In this document: positions 13,845 to 23,123 of the stretch, piece after piece
Layout: each line of letters starts with the position of its first letter
Position numbering within the stretch: the first letter of the stretch is position 1
The notes under the pieces: generated by a model
What the model was told of the DNA's origin: nothing
Databases searched by the model: none
The model's input: the letters and a program-made list of their open reading frames with translations, nothing else
NCBI GenBank assembly: GCA_019118765.1
Contig: DWYI01000055.1
Coordinates: 1 to 33,502 of the forward strand
DNA: 33,502 nucleotides
DNA from: Candidatus Allofournierella merdavium
GTDB lineage: Bacteria > Bacillota > Clostridia > Oscillospirales > Ruminococcaceae
Direction of reading: 5' to 3'
Translations under genes and position numbers: made by a program

Positions 13845-16800
13845 ATGAAAACACCCGGCAGCCAGGGCCTTTACTGCCCACAGCTTGAACACGATAACTG
13901 CGGCATCGGCGCCGTTGTGGATATTCACGGCCGCAAGAGCCACGCCACCGTGGCCGACGCGCTGACCATTGTGGAACATCTGGAACACCGCGCGGGCAAG
14001 GACGCCGAGGGAAAGACCGGCGACGGCGTGGGCATTCTGACCCAGGTGCCCCACAAGTTCTTCCGGCGGGTGTGCTCCGAGGCCGGGTTTGACATCGGCG
14101 GCGAGCGGGAGTATGGCGTGGGCATGTTCTTTCTGCCCCAGAGCGAGCTGGCCCGCCGGCAGGCGCAGAAGATGTTCGAGGTCATTGTGGAAAAGGAAGG
14201 CCTCGCCTTTTTGGGCTGGCGCACGGTGCCGGTCCGGCCCGATGTGCTGGGCCACAAAGCCCGGGACTGCATGCCGGTGATCTGCCAGGGGTTTGTGAAA
14301 AAGCCCGACGACCTGCCTGCGGGTCTCGCTTTTGACCGCAAGCTGTACATCGTGCGGCGGGTCTTTGAGCAGAGCAACGACAACACCTACGTTGTGAGCC
14401 TGTCCAGCCGGACCATCGTCTACAAGGGCATGTTCCTGGTGGGTCAGCTGCGCACCTTCTTCGACGATCTGCGGGACGAGGACTACGAGTCCGCCATCGC
14501 CATCGTCCACTCCCGCTTCTCCACCAACACCGACCCCAGCTGGGAGCGGGCCCATCCCAACCGCTTCATCGTGCACAACGGCGAGATCAACACCATCCGT
14601 GGCAACGCCGACAAGATGCTGGCCCGGGAGGAGACCATGAGTTCCCCCGCCCTCAGCGCCGACGACATCACCCGGGTGCTGCCGGTGGTGAACACCGCCG
14701 GTTCGGACTCCGCCATGCTGGACAACACCCTGGAATTTCTGGTGATGAGCGGCATGGAGCTGCCCCTGGCGGTGATGGTCACCATCCCTGAGCCCTGGAG
14801 CCACAACGACACCATCTCCCAGCAGCGGCGGGATTTCTACCAGTATTACGCCACCATGATGGAGCCCTGGGACGGCCCCGCCTCCATCCTGTTCAGCGAC
14901 GGCGACGTGATGGGCGCGGTGCTGGACCGCAACGGCCTGCGTCCCAGCCGGTATGCGATCACCGACGACGGGCGGCTGATCCTCTCCTCCGAGGTGGGCG
15001 TGCTGGATCTGGCCGAGGAACACATTCTTAAAAAGGAGCGGCTGCACCCCGGCAAGATGCTGCTGGTGGACCTGGAAAAGGGCGCGGTGCTCAGCGACGA
15101 CGAGGTGAAGGAGCGCTACGCCGGCAAGGAGCCCTACGGCGAATGGCTGGACTCCAATCTGCTGCATCTGAGCGACCTGCATGTGCCCAACCAGAAGGTG
15201 CCCGCCCTCTCCGACGAGCAGTGTGCCCGGCTGCAAAAAGCCTTTGGTTACACCTGGGAGGAATACCGCAACTCGGTGTGCGCCATGGCGCTGAGCGGCT
15301 CCGAGCCCATCGGGTCGATGGGCGCCGACACGCCGGTGGCGGCGCTCTCCGGGCAGTATCAGCCGCTGTTCTCCTACTTCCGGCAGATGTTCGCCCAGGT
15401 CACCAACCCTCCCATCGACGCGCTGCGGGAGAAGATCGTCACCTCCACCGCGGTGTATGTGGGCAAGAACGGCAATCTGCTGCGGGAGAGCCCGGACAAC
15501 TGCCATGTGCTGAAGATCAACAACCCCATCCTCACCGATCTTGACCTGCTCAAGATCAAGGCGATGAACCGCCCCGGCTTCAAGGTGGCGGTGGTGCCCA
15601 TCCTCTTCTACAAGAGCACCCCGATGGACCGGGTGCTGGAGCATCTGTTCGTGGCGGTGGACAAGGCTTACCGGGAGGGCGCCAACATCCTGATCCTCAC
15701 CGACCGGGGAGTGGACGAAAACCATGTGGCCATTCCCTCGTTGCTGGCGGTGTCGGCGGTGCACAAGCACCTGGTGAAGACCAAGAAGTGCACGGCCCTG
15801 TCCATCATTCTGGAATCCGGCGAGCCCCGGGAGGTGCACCACTTTGCCACCCTGCTGGGCTACGGCGCCTGCGCGGTGAACCCCTACCTGGCCCACGCCT
15901 CCCTGGCGCAGCTGGTGCGGGACGGCCTTTTGAACAAGGACTACTACGCCGCTGTGGACGACTACGACAACGCGGTGCTGCAGGGCATTGTGAAGATCGC
16001 CTCCAAGATGGGCATCTCCACCCTGCAGAGTTACCAGGGCAGCCAGATCTTTGAGGCCATGGGCATCAGCCAGGAGGTCATCGACGCCTATTTTACCGGC
16101 ACCGTGAGCCGCATCGGCGGCATCACCCTGCAGGACATCGCCGATCAGACCGACGCCCAGCACTCCCGGGCCTTCGACCCGCTGGGGCTGGCCATCGACC
16201 TGAGCCTGCCCTCTCTGGGCCAGCACAAGTTCCGCAGCCAGGGCGAGACCCACCGCTATTCCCCCGAGACCATCCACCTGCTGCAGCAGTCCGCGCGAAC
16301 GGGGAACTACGATCTGTTCCGCCGCTACACCCAGGCAGCGGACGCCGAGCGCAACGGCCTGCTGCGCAGCCTGCTGGAGTTCAACTATCCCGCACAGGGG
16401 GTGCCCCTGGAGGAGGTGGAGAGCGAGGATTCCATCGTGCGCCGCTTCAAGACCGGCGCCATGTCCTACGGCTCCATCTCCCAGGAGGCTCACGAGGCCC
16501 TGGCGCTGGCAATGAACCATCTGCACGGCAAGTCCAACAGCGGCGAGGGCGGCGAGAGCGACGAGCGGCTGGACAGCGCCGGCACCGAACAGGATCGCTC
16601 CAGCGCCATCAAGCAGGTGGCCAGCGGACGCTTTGGCGTCACCAGCCGCTACCTGGTGAGCGCGAAGGAGATCCAGATCAAAATGGCCCAGGGCGCGAAG
16701 CCCGGCGAGGGCGGTCACCTGCCCGCCGCCAAGGTGTATCCCTGGGTTGCCAAGACCCGTCACTCCACCCCGGGCGTGAGCCTCATCAGTCCCCCGCCCC

Positions 16801-18383
16801 ACCACGACATCTACTCCATCGAGGACCTGGCCCAATTGATCTACGACCTGAAGAGCGCCAACGACCAGGCCTGCATCTCGGTGAAGCTGGTGAGCGAGGC
16901 GGGCGTGGGCACCGTGGCCGCAGGCGTGGCCAAGGCCGGCGCCCAGGTCATCCTCATCTCCGGCTGCGACGGCGGCACCGGCGCGGCCCCCATCAGTTCC
17001 ATCCACCACGCCGGCCTGCCCTGGGAACTGGGCCTGGCCGAGACCCACCAGACGCTGCTCCGCTCGGGGCTGCGGGGCCGGGTGCGGCTGGAGACCGACG
17101 GCAAGCTGATGACCGGGCGGGACGTGGCGGTGGCCGCGCTGCTGGGCGCGGAGGAGTTCGGCTTTGCCACCGCTCCGCTGGTGACCCTGGGCTGCACCAT
17201 GATGCGGGTGTGCAATCTGGACACCTGCCCCATGGGCATCGCCACCCAGAACCCGGAACTGCGCAAGCGTTTTTGCGGCAAACCGGAATATGTGGAGACC
17301 TTCATGCGCTTCATCGCCCGCCAGCTGCGGGAATACATGGCAAAGCTGGGCGTGCGCACCGTGAATGAGATGGTGGGCCGCACCGACCTGCTGCGCCAGG
17401 CGCACAGGGACACGGGCCGCGCCGCCGAAGTGGACCTCAGCCGGGTGCTGGCCCACACCGACGCGGCCGGCCAGAGCACCGTGTTCAATCCGGCCGACGT
17501 CTACGACTTCGGCCTGGAAAAGACGCTGGACCGCTCGCTCATGGCGCGGGAGGACGTGCGCCAGGCGCTCAACACCGGCAAGCCCTGCCGCCTGAGCGTG
17601 CATGTGCGCAACACCGACCGGGCCTTTGGCGCCCTGCTGGGGGCCGAGATCACCCGCCACAGCCCCGACGGCTGGACGGAGGACACCGTCATCCTGGACT
17701 GCACCGGCGCGGGCGGCCAGAGTTTTGGGGCATTCATCCCCAAGGGTCTCACCCTCTCCCTCACCGGCGACAGCAACGACTACTTCGGCAAGGGCCTGTC
17801 CGGCGGCAAGCTGGTGGTGCGCCCCGACCCGAAGGCCCGCTACGCCGCCGAGGAAAACATCATCGTGGGCAACGTGGCCCTCTACGGCGCCACCGCCGGC
17901 GCGGCCTACATCAACGGTGTGGCCGGCGAGCGCTTCTGCGTGCGCAACTCCGGCGCGGTGGCCGTGGTGGAAGGCGTGGGCGAACACGGCTGTGAGTATA
18001 TGACCGGCGGCCGGGTGGTGGTGCTGGGCCCCACCGGCAAGAACTTCGCCGCCGGCATGAGCGGCGGCATCGCCTATGTGCTGGACGAGGACAGCACCCT
18101 CTACCGCAACCTGAACAAGGCCATGGTCAGCATGGAAAAGGTGGAGAGCAAGTTCGACCGGGAAGAACTTTACCGGCTGATCGACGACCATGTGCAGCAC
18201 ACCGGCTCGCCCAAGGGCCAGCGCATCCTGGCCGCCTTTGACGACTATCTGCCCCGGTTCAAGAAGATCATCCCCAACGATTACAAGCGGCTGGTCCAGC
18301 TCGCCTCCCAGTTCGAGGAGCAGGGCGTGGCACCCGAACAGGCACAGATCGAGGCGTTCTACGCCAGTCTGGCCACCCGATAA
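13845..18383 (+). CDS. gltB: Glutamate synthase large subunit
   Basis: The 1512-residue protein transfers the amide of glutamine to 2-oxoglutarate, giving two glutamates. The N-terminal class II glutaminase is expected to start at C19 (HDNCGIGAV) after removal of a short propeptide. The FMN-binding synthase domain follows, with SKEIQIKMAQGAKPGEGGHLP, and the 3Fe-4S cysteines lie near residues 1117-1128 in GCTMMRVCNLDTCPMG. The C-terminal beta-helix carries repeated GG motifs (LSGGKLVV, MSGGIAYV). ATG 13845 follows CGGGAGG. It heads gltB-gltD-asnB (gaps of 15 and 33 bases), preceded by an ANTAR-type attenuator. A 7.7-kb open frame on the opposite strand is a composition artefact. Confidence 0.98.
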   Translation: MKTPGSQGLYCPQLEHDNCGIGAVVDIHGRKSHATVADALTIVEHLEHRAGKDAEGKTGDGVGILTQVPHKFFRRVCSEAGFDIGGEREYGVGMFFLPQSELARRQAQKMFEVIVEKEGLAFLGWRTVPVRPDVLGHKARDCMPVICQGFVKKPDDLPAGLAFDRKLYIVRRVFEQSNDNTYVVSLSSRTIVYKGMFLVGQLRTFFDDLRDEDYESAIAIVHSRFSTNTDPSWERAHPNRFIVHNGEINTIRGNADKMLAREETMSSPALSADDITRVLPVVNTAGSDSAMLDNTLEFLVMSGMELPLAVMVTIPEPWSHNDTISQQRRDFYQYYATMMEPWDGPASILFSDGDVMGAVLDRNGLRPSRYAITDDGRLILSSEVGVLDLAEEHILKKERLHPGKMLLVDLEKGAVLSDDEVKERYAGKEPYGEWLDSNLLHLSDLHVPNQKVPALSDEQCARLQKAFGYTWEEYRNSVCAMALSGSEPIGSMGADTPVAALSGQYQPLFSYFRQMFAQVTNPPIDALREKIVTSTAVYVGKNGNLLRESPDNCHVLKINNPILTDLDLLKIKAMNRPGFKVAVVPILFYKSTPMDRVLEHLFVAVDKAYREGANILILTDRGVDENHVAIPSLLAVSAVHKHLVKTKKCTALSIILESGEPREVHHFATLLGYGACAVNPYLAHASLAQLVRDGLLNKDYYAAVDDYDNAVLQGIVKIASKMGISTLQSYQGSQIFEAMGISQEVIDAYFTGTVSRIGGITLQDIADQTDAQHSRAFDPLGLAIDLSLPSLGQHKFRSQGETHRYSPETIHLLQQSARTGNYDLFRRYTQAADAERNGLLRSLLEFNYPAQGVPLEEVESEDSIVRRFKTGAMSYGSISQEAHEALALAMNHLHGKSNSGEGGESDERLDSAGTEQDRSSAIKQVASGRFGVTSRYLVSAKEIQIKMAQGAKPGEGGHLPAAKVYPWVAKTRHSTPGVSLISPPPHHDIYSIEDLAQLIYDLKSANDQACISVKLVSEAGVGTVAAGVAKAGAQVILISGCDGGTGAAPISSIHHAGLPWELGLAETHQTLLRSGLRGRVRLETDGKLMTGRDVAVAALLGAEEFGFATAPLVTLGCTMMRVCNLDTCPMGIATQNPELRKRFCGKPEYVETFMRFIARQLREYMAKLGVRTVNEMVGRTDLLRQAHRDTGRAAEVDLSRVLAHTDAAGQSTVFNPADVYDFGLEKTLDRSLMAREDVRQALNTGKPCRLSVHVRNTDRAFGALLGAEITRHSPDGWTEDTVILDCTGAGGQSFGAFIPKGLTLSLTGDSNDYFGKGLSGGKLVVRPDPKARYAAEENIIVGNVALYGATAGAAYINGVAGERFCVRNSGAVAVVEGVGEHGCEYMTGGRVVVLGPTGKNFAAGMSGGIAYVLDEDSTLYRNLNKAMVSMEKVESKFDREELYRLIDDHVQHTGSPKGQRILAAFDDYLPRFKKIIPNDYKRLVQLASQFEEQGVAPEQAQIEAFYASLATR

Positions 18384-18398
18384 AAAGGAGGCTCGGTT

Positions 18399-19883
18399 AT
18401 GGGAAAACCTACCGGTTTTTTGGAATATCCCCGTCAGGAGGGGCCGGTGATCCCGCCCGAAATCCGTTTGGGCGATTTCAAGGAATTTCATCGTCCCCTC
18501 TCCCCTGCCGCCCAGGCGCTGCAGGCCGCCCGCTGTATGGATTGCGGCGTGCCCTTCTGCCAGGCGGGCGTGACGCTGGCCGGCATGACTGCCGGCTGCC
18601 CGCTGCACAACCTCATCCCCGAGATGAACGATCTTGTTTTCCACGGCAACTGGGAGCAGGCGTGGCGGCGGCTGGAGCGCACCAACTGCCTGCCGGAGTT
18701 TACCGGCCGGGTGTGCCCCGCCCTGTGCGAGGCCGCCTGCACCTGCGCAAGGCAGGACGGCGCGGTCTGCACCCATGAGAACGAATTGCAGGTGGCGGAG
18801 TACGCCTTCGCCCACGGGCTCTTGGACGCTGATCCCCCCGCCGTGCGCACCGGAAAGACGGTGGCGGTGGTGGGCAGCGGCCCCGCCGGCCTGGCCGCCG
18901 CCTGGCAGCTGAACCGCCGCGGCCACCTGGTCACGGTGTATGAAAAATCGGACCGTCCGGGCGGCCTGCTTCGCTACGGCATCCCCAACATGAAGCTGGA
19001 CAAAGCCGCGCTGGACCGGCGCATCCGCGCCATGGAGCAGGCCGGCATCCGCTTTGAGTGCAATGTGGACGTGGGCCGCGACGTGACCGGCGAGGAACTG
19101 CTGGCCCGGTTCGACCGCGTTGTGCTGGCCGGCGGCGCAGGCCAGCCCCGGGACCTGGCGGTGCCCGGACGGGACGCCAAGGGCATCCTCTTCGCGGTGG
19201 ATTTCCTCGGTCTTGTCACCAAGACCCTGCTGGACAGCGACTTCGAAAAGCCGCCCCGCAAGCTGGCGGAAGGGAAAAACGTGCTGGTGGTGGGCGGCGG
19301 CGACACCGGCAACGACTGCGTGGCCACCGCCCTGCGCCTGAGCGCGAAGAGCGTGACCCAGCTGGAGATGATGCCGGCGCCGCCCGACGAGCGGGCCGCC
19401 AACAACCCCTGGCCCGAGTGGCCCCGGGTGCGCAAGACCGACTACGGCCAGCAGGAGGCGATCTTCCTGTTCGGCCATGATCCCCGGCGCTACCAGTGCA
19501 CCGTGTCGGCCTTCAAGACGGATAAGCGCGGCCGGGTGAGCGGTGCGGTGGTGCAGCAGCTCACCCCCCGGCGGGACGAGGCCACCGGCCGCACGATGAT
19601 GGTGCCGGTGGAGGGCGCTGTGGAGACGCTGCCGGCGGAGCTGGTGCTCATCGCAGCCGGCTTCACCGGGTGTGAAGCATATCTGCCTGCCAGCTTTGGC
19701 GCGGCGCTGACCGCGCGGGGCGTGGTGGCGGCGGACGAAGGACAATACGCCGCCAGCGTGAGCCGGGTGTTTGCCGCGGGCGATGTGCGCCGCGGCCCCT
19801 CGCTGGTGGTGTGGGCCATCGCCGAGGGCATGGGCGCCGCCCGCGCGGTGGACGCCTCGCTGATGGGCTACAGCAACCTGTGA
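18399..19883 (+). CDS. gltD: Glutamate synthase small subunit (NADPH)
   Basis: The 494-residue flavoprotein passes electrons from NAD(P)H through FAD and Fe-S clusters to GltB. The N-terminal cluster region is intact (ARCMDCGVPFC, GCPLHNLIPEMNDL, GRVCPALCEAAC); the FAD fold GSGPAGLAAA follows and the NADPH fold VVGGGDTGNDCVA lies in the middle; the FAD-closing segment is VFAAGDVRRGPSLVVWAI. ATG 18399 follows AAAAAGGAGG, 15 bases past gltB. Confidence 0.97.
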   Translation: MGKPTGFLEYPRQEGPVIPPEIRLGDFKEFHRPLSPAAQALQAARCMDCGVPFCQAGVTLAGMTAGCPLHNLIPEMNDLVFHGNWEQAWRRLERTNCLPEFTGRVCPALCEAACTCARQDGAVCTHENELQVAEYAFAHGLLDADPPAVRTGKTVAVVGSGPAGLAAAWQLNRRGHLVTVYEKSDRPGGLLRYGIPNMKLDKAALDRRIRAMEQAGIRFECNVDVGRDVTGEELLARFDRVVLAGGAGQPRDLAVPGRDAKGILFAVDFLGLVTKTLLDSDFEKPPRKLAEGKNVLVVGGGDTGNDCVATALRLSAKSVTQLEMMPAPPDERAANNPWPEWPRVRKTDYGQQEAIFLFGHDPRRYQCTVSAFKTDKRGRVSGAVVQQLTPRRDEATGRTMMVPVEGAVETLPAELVLIAAGFTGCEAYLPASFGAALTARGVVAADEGQYAASVSRVFAAGDVRRGPSLVVWAIAEGMGAARAVDASLMGYSNL

Positions 19884-19916
19884 CCCGTCGGCATTGGAAA
19901 TAAAGGGGGAGAAAGT

Positions 19917-21503
19917 ATGTGTACGATCCTGTGCTATACCGGCCATGATATCGGGCCGAACATCCTGCAGGACTATCTGCTGCGCAGCCGCCGACGCGGC
20001 CCGGACGATTACCGGGTGGTACAAACACCGTTCGGGTATCTGGGTTTTGCCCGCCTTGCCATCATGGGCCTTTCCCCGGAAGGGATGCAGCCCTTTGAGC
20101 AGGACGGCAGCTGGGTGGTGTGCAACGGCGAGGTGTACGGATTCCGACGTTTGAAGGAAGAACTGACCGAACGGGGCTATTCGTTCAAAAGCGGGTCGGA
20201 CTGCGAGGTGCTGCTGCCCCTGTGGCGGGAGTACGGTTGCGAGATGTTCGCCCATCTGGATGCGGAGTTTGCCTGCGTTATCTACGACGGGGAGACCGGC
20301 AGCCTGATCGCCGCCCGGGACCCCATCGGCATCCGGCCGCTGTTCTACGGCTATCCCACCGCCGGCGGCACCATCGCCTTTGCCAGCGAGGCCGCTGAAC
20401 TGGAGGGCTGGGTGGACGAGATCCGGCCCTTCCCGCCCGGCTATTATTACCGGGACGGGCGCTTTGTGCAGTACGAGGACATTGCCGCCGTGCGCGGCTA
20501 CATCCACGCGCCGCTGGAGGAACTTTGCAAAAACATCCGCGAAAAGCTGGTCGCGGGCGTGGAAAAGCGGCTGGACGCCGACGCGCCGCTGGGCTTTCTG
20601 CTCTCCGGCGGGCTGGACTCGAGCCTGGTCTGCGCCATCGCCGCGAAACAGCTGCAGACCCCCGTGCGCACCTTTGCCGTGGGCATGGACGTGGACGCCA
20701 TCGACCTGAAATACGCCCGGGATGTGGCGGAGTTCATCGGCGCGGAGCACACCGAGGTCATCATGACCCGCCAGCAGGTGCTGGAAGTCCTGCCGGAGGT
20801 GGTGAAAGCGCTGGGCACCTGGGACATCACCACCATCCGGGCCAGCGTGGGGATGTACCTCGTCTGCAAGGCCATCCATGAGACCACCGACCTGAAGGTG
20901 CTGCTCACCGGCGAGATCTCGGACGAGTTGTTCGGCTACAAATACACCGACTATGCCCCCAACGCCGCCGAGTTTCAAAAGGAGGCGGCCAAACGCCTGC
21001 GGGAACTCTACTGCTACGACGTGCTGCGGGCGGACCGGTGCCTCGCCGCCAACAGCCTGGAGGCGCGGGTGCCCTTCGGCGACCTGGACTTTGTGCGCTA
21101 TGTGATGGCCATCGACCCCGCCCGCAAGATGAACGTGTACGGCAAGGGCAAATACCTGCTGCGCAAGGCCTTTGAGGGCGAGGGCCTGCTGCCCGAACAC
21201 ATTTTGTGGCGGGAGAAGGCGGCCTTCAGCGACGCGGTTGGGCACAGCATGGTGGACGACCTGAAGGAGTACGCCGAGGGCCTTTATACCGACGAGGAAT
21301 TCCAGGCGCGGCGGGCAAAATACGATTACTGCACCCCCTTCACCAAGGAGAGCCTGCTCTACCGGGAACTGTTCGAACAGTTCTATCCGGGCGGCGCGCG
21401 GATGATCCCCGGCTTTTGGATGCCCAATCCCAACTGGGAGGGCTGCCGTGTGGACGACCCCAGCGCCCGGGTGCTGGCGAACTACGGCGACAGCGGCGTG
21501 TAA
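19917..21503 (+). CDS. asnB: Asparagine synthase (glutamine-hydrolysing), AsnB type
   Basis: The 528-residue enzyme converts aspartate to asparagine with glutamine as amide donor. Cys2 (MCTILCY) is the N-terminal nucleophile exposed by Met removal; RRRGPDD, CNGEVYGF and SDCEVLL are conserved glutaminase segments. The synthetase part has the ATP-PPi loop SGGLDSS (230-236), LTGEISDELFGY and the R-x-PF segment EARVPFGD. ATG 19917 follows GGGGGAG. It is third in the glt operon and so shares the gltB attenuator, linking asparagine formation to nitrogen control. A strong terminator follows. Confidence 0.95.
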   Translation: MCTILCYTGHDIGPNILQDYLLRSRRRGPDDYRVVQTPFGYLGFARLAIMGLSPEGMQPFEQDGSWVVCNGEVYGFRRLKEELTERGYSFKSGSDCEVLLPLWREYGCEMFAHLDAEFACVIYDGETGSLIAARDPIGIRPLFYGYPTAGGTIAFASEAAELEGWVDEIRPFPPGYYYRDGRFVQYEDIAAVRGYIHAPLEELCKNIREKLVAGVEKRLDADAPLGFLLSGGLDSSLVCAIAAKQLQTPVRTFAVGMDVDAIDLKYARDVAEFIGAEHTEVIMTRQQVLEVLPEVVKALGTWDITTIRASVGMYLVCKAIHETTDLKVLLTGEISDELFGYKYTDYAPNAAEFQKEAAKRLRELYCYDVLRADRCLAANSLEARVPFGDLDFVRYVMAIDPARKMNVYGKGKYLLRKAFEGEGLLPEHILWREKAAFSDAVGHSMVDDLKEYAEGLYTDEEFQARRAKYDYCTPFTKESLLYRELFEQFYPGGARMIPGFWMPNPNWEGCRVDDPSARVLANYGDSGV

Positions 21504-21543
21504 AGTCAAACCGCTTTTCATTTTCGGCGGATTCCCGCGGCAA

Positions 21544-21583
21544 CGGGGCCGGGTCTTTTGACCCGGCCCCGCTGTTTTGTTTG
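21544..21583 (+). terminator. Terminator of gltB-gltD-asnB
   Basis: CGGGGCCGGGTC (21544-21555) pairs with GACCCGGCCCCG (21560-21571), then CTGTTTTGTTTG. Confidence 0.9.
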
Positions 21584-21597
21584 CAGGATTGATACAA
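21580..21597 (+). promoter_or_regulatory. Shared envelope-gene motif, copy 1
   Basis: TTTGCAGGATTGATACAA matches the motif before lipoprotein genes at 30886-30903 in 15 of 18 positions. It lies 90 bases upstream of the anchored-protein start, in the same orientation, and 43 bases before a TATACT box. It may be an activator site or an alternative-sigma promoter element. Confidence 0.45.
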
Positions 21598-21636
21598 CTT
21601 ATTTGCCCCGCAGAGGATGAAAGACACCCCGGCCCG

Positions 21637-21645
21637 TGTTATACT
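21637..21645 (+). promoter_or_regulatory. Extended -10 promoter of the anchored protein gene
   Basis: TGTTATACT is an extended -10 box with no good -35, which suggests activator dependence. It lies 43 bases before the start codon. Confidence 0.5.
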
Positions 21646-21687
21646 TTTCGTGCGGGAGGTCACCCGCGGAAGGGAGCCCGACAAACG

Positions 21688-22437
21688 ATGAAAAAGATCC
21701 TGTTGGCAGTGATCGCGGCCGCGGCCGCCGCGGCCGCGTTTTTTCTCTATTCCCTGGCCACGGTGGAACTGCCGGAACTGGAGATCGACTCCTCCGTCCA
21801 GGCGGGGCACAGCGGCGTGGCGCCTTTGCAGGGCCAGCCGGAGAGCGCCCCCTCCCCCGCGCCCGCGGATCCGGAGGCCACAGAGCCTTCGCCGGACCTT
21901 GCGTTCCTCTCGCAAGAGCAGCAGGACGTCTTTTCCCGGGCGCAGGAGACGGTGATCTACCTGGCCGACCCGTCCAACCTCGCCTTTCAGACGGGCAACG
22001 ACTCCGGCGGCGAGGTGCTGCTGGAGGGGCGCAGCTACCTGCTCATCACCGGGCAGGACGAAAACTACCAGGACTTTCGCGCCCGGATGCGCACCATCTT
22101 CACCGAGCGCTGCCTGGAACAGCTCGACTTCGACGCGCGCTTTCGTTCCCGTGACGGGCAGCTGGCGGCGCTGGTGGGCGGCGTGGGCGGCGCCATTGAC
22201 TATGCCGAGTGCCCCGACACCTACCGCCTGGAAAGCGCGGACGACGACGCCGTGACCTTCACCCTCATCGGCCATTACATCCAGCAGCAGCCGGAGGAAA
22301 CGGACACGGATTTTCTCACCCGCCGCGCCGGCGGCGCCTTCGACAGCACGATGGAATTTTCCATTCGGCTGGTGAACTCCGCTGAAGGCTGGCGGATGGA
22401 CGAGTTCCACAGCCCCCGTTTTCCCTACACCTTCTGA
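21688..22437 (+). CDS. Membrane-anchored extracytoplasmic protein of unknown function
   Basis: The 249-residue protein has one N-terminal membrane segment (KKILLAVIAAAAAAAAFFLYSL), probably an uncleaved anchor or signal peptide. A low-complexity Pro/Ala/Ser/Glu linker (about residues 50-75) follows, then a soluble alpha/beta domain (SQEQQDVFSRAQETVIYL to the end). I do not recognise the domain. It resembles clostridial extracytoplasmic domains of the NTF2-like kind only in outline: helices, then the strands YRLESADDDAVTFTLIGHY and FSIRLVNSAEGWRMDEF. That final pattern, a strand plus 'EGWRMDEF', is common where such a domain ends. ATG 21688 follows GGAAGGGAG. It is monocistronic and shares an upstream motif with two lipoprotein genes. 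Confidence 0.75.
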   Translation: MKKILLAVIAAAAAAAAFFLYSLATVELPELEIDSSVQAGHSGVAPLQGQPESAPSPAPADPEATEPSPDLAFLSQEQQDVFSRAQETVIYLADPSNLAFQTGNDSGGEVLLEGRSYLLITGQDENYQDFRARMRTIFTERCLEQLDFDARFRSRDGQLAALVGGVGGAIDYAECPDTYRLESADDDAVTFTLIGHYIQQQPEETDTDFLTRRAGGAFDSTMEFSIRLVNSAEGWRMDEFHSPRFPYTF

Positions 22438-22444
22438 ACCATAC

Positions 22445-22487
22445 AAAAAAGCAGGGCCGCCCCGTGGGGGGGCGGCCCTGCTTTTTT
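22445..22487. terminator. Bidirectional terminator
   Basis: A long inverted repeat: GCAGGGCCGCCCC (22451-22463) pairs with GGGGCGGCCCTGC (22469-22481), flanked by A6 and T6. It serves both the anchored-protein gene and bioY, which converge here. Confidence 0.92.
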
Positions 22488-22492
22488 ATGTT

Positions 22493-23035
22493 TCACAGTT
22501 GCAAGCGGCGGCGGATGGTGCCGGCCAGCGCCAGCGCGCCCAGGCCCTTCAGAAAATCCGGCAGGATGAAGGGCAGCACACACACCGACAGGCTGGCCCC
22601 AAGCCCCATGCCGCTGACAAACATGAACCAGGCGGTGCCAAGGGCGTAGCAGATAAGCTGCGCCGCCAGCACCCCCGCCAGGCGCAGTGCCAGGCGGCTG
22701 CTGACACGGCAGACCGCGCTCAGCAGCGCCGCCATCAGCGGGTAGGCCCACAAAAAGCCGGCGGTCATGCCGGTGAGCACCTGTACGCCGGCGGCCATGT
22801 TGGCAAACACCGGCAGCCCCACCGCGCCAATGCAGATATAGGCCAGGATGGAAGCCACCGCCCAGCCGGGGGCCAGCATGGCCCCCGCGAAGAACACGCC
22901 AAACACGCTCAGGGTCAGGCTGACAGGCCCGATGGGAATGCTCAGCGGGGCCACCACCGCCATAAAGGCGGTGCAAAGGCCCGCGAGGGCGATATTTTTT
23001 ACCTTCTGATTTGCCGTCGTTTGAATTTTGTCCAC
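22493..23035 (-). CDS. bioY: BioY-type biotin transporter substrate-binding membrane protein
   Basis: The roughly 180-residue hydrophobic protein has about six membrane segments. It carries the BioY signatures: SIPIGPVSLTLSVFGVFFAGAMLAPG near the N terminus (the P[VI]ttQ[tl]-like segment reads PVSLTLS here), YICIGAVGLPVFANM, then GFLWAYPL and FVSGMGLGASL. BioY is the S component of the biotin ECF transporter; the energising ATPases are normally encoded elsewhere. The start is uncertain: GTG 23035 is the best in-frame codon after the promoter, although its AAAGGA is unusually close. The frame is open further upstream, but that part would precede the predicted transcript start. No biotin-operator dyad is visible. 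Confidence 0.88.
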   Translation of the reverse strand: MDKIQTTANQKVKNIALAGLCTAFMAVVAPLSIPIGPVSLTLSVFGVFFAGAMLAPGWAVASILAYICIGAVGLPVFANMAAGVQVLTGMTAGFLWAYPLMAALLSAVCRVSSRLALRLAGVLAAQLICYALGTAWFMFVSGMGLGASLSVCVLPFILPDFLKGLGALALAGTIRRRLQL

Positions 23036-23075
23036 GTCCTTTTGTCTGTTTGGCGGCCCGGCCGCATCGCCCTTT

Positions 23076-23105
23076 ATTATAGCACACCTGCCCTTTTTTG
23101 CGCAA
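23076..23105 (-). promoter_or_regulatory. Promoter of bioY
   Basis: On the minus strand TTGCGC (23100-23105), an 18-base spacer and TATAAT (23076-23081). It begins about 20 bases past the stop of the unknown gene upstream. Confidence 0.6.
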
Positions 23106-23123
23106 AGGTTTTGCGCCGGCGGG

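Noticed and set aside
13818-21521. A 7.7-kb open reading frame on the minus strand (over 2,500 codons) opposite gltB, gltD and asnB
   Set aside because: It mirrors three highly conserved genes, has a His/Val/Gly/Gln-rich composition typical of antisense frames in GC-rich DNA, and has no ribosome site or recognisable domain.
21544-22487. Strong GC inverted repeats as mobile-element ends
   Set aside because: Each is followed by T-tracts and lies directly after a stop codon; ordinary intrinsic terminators.
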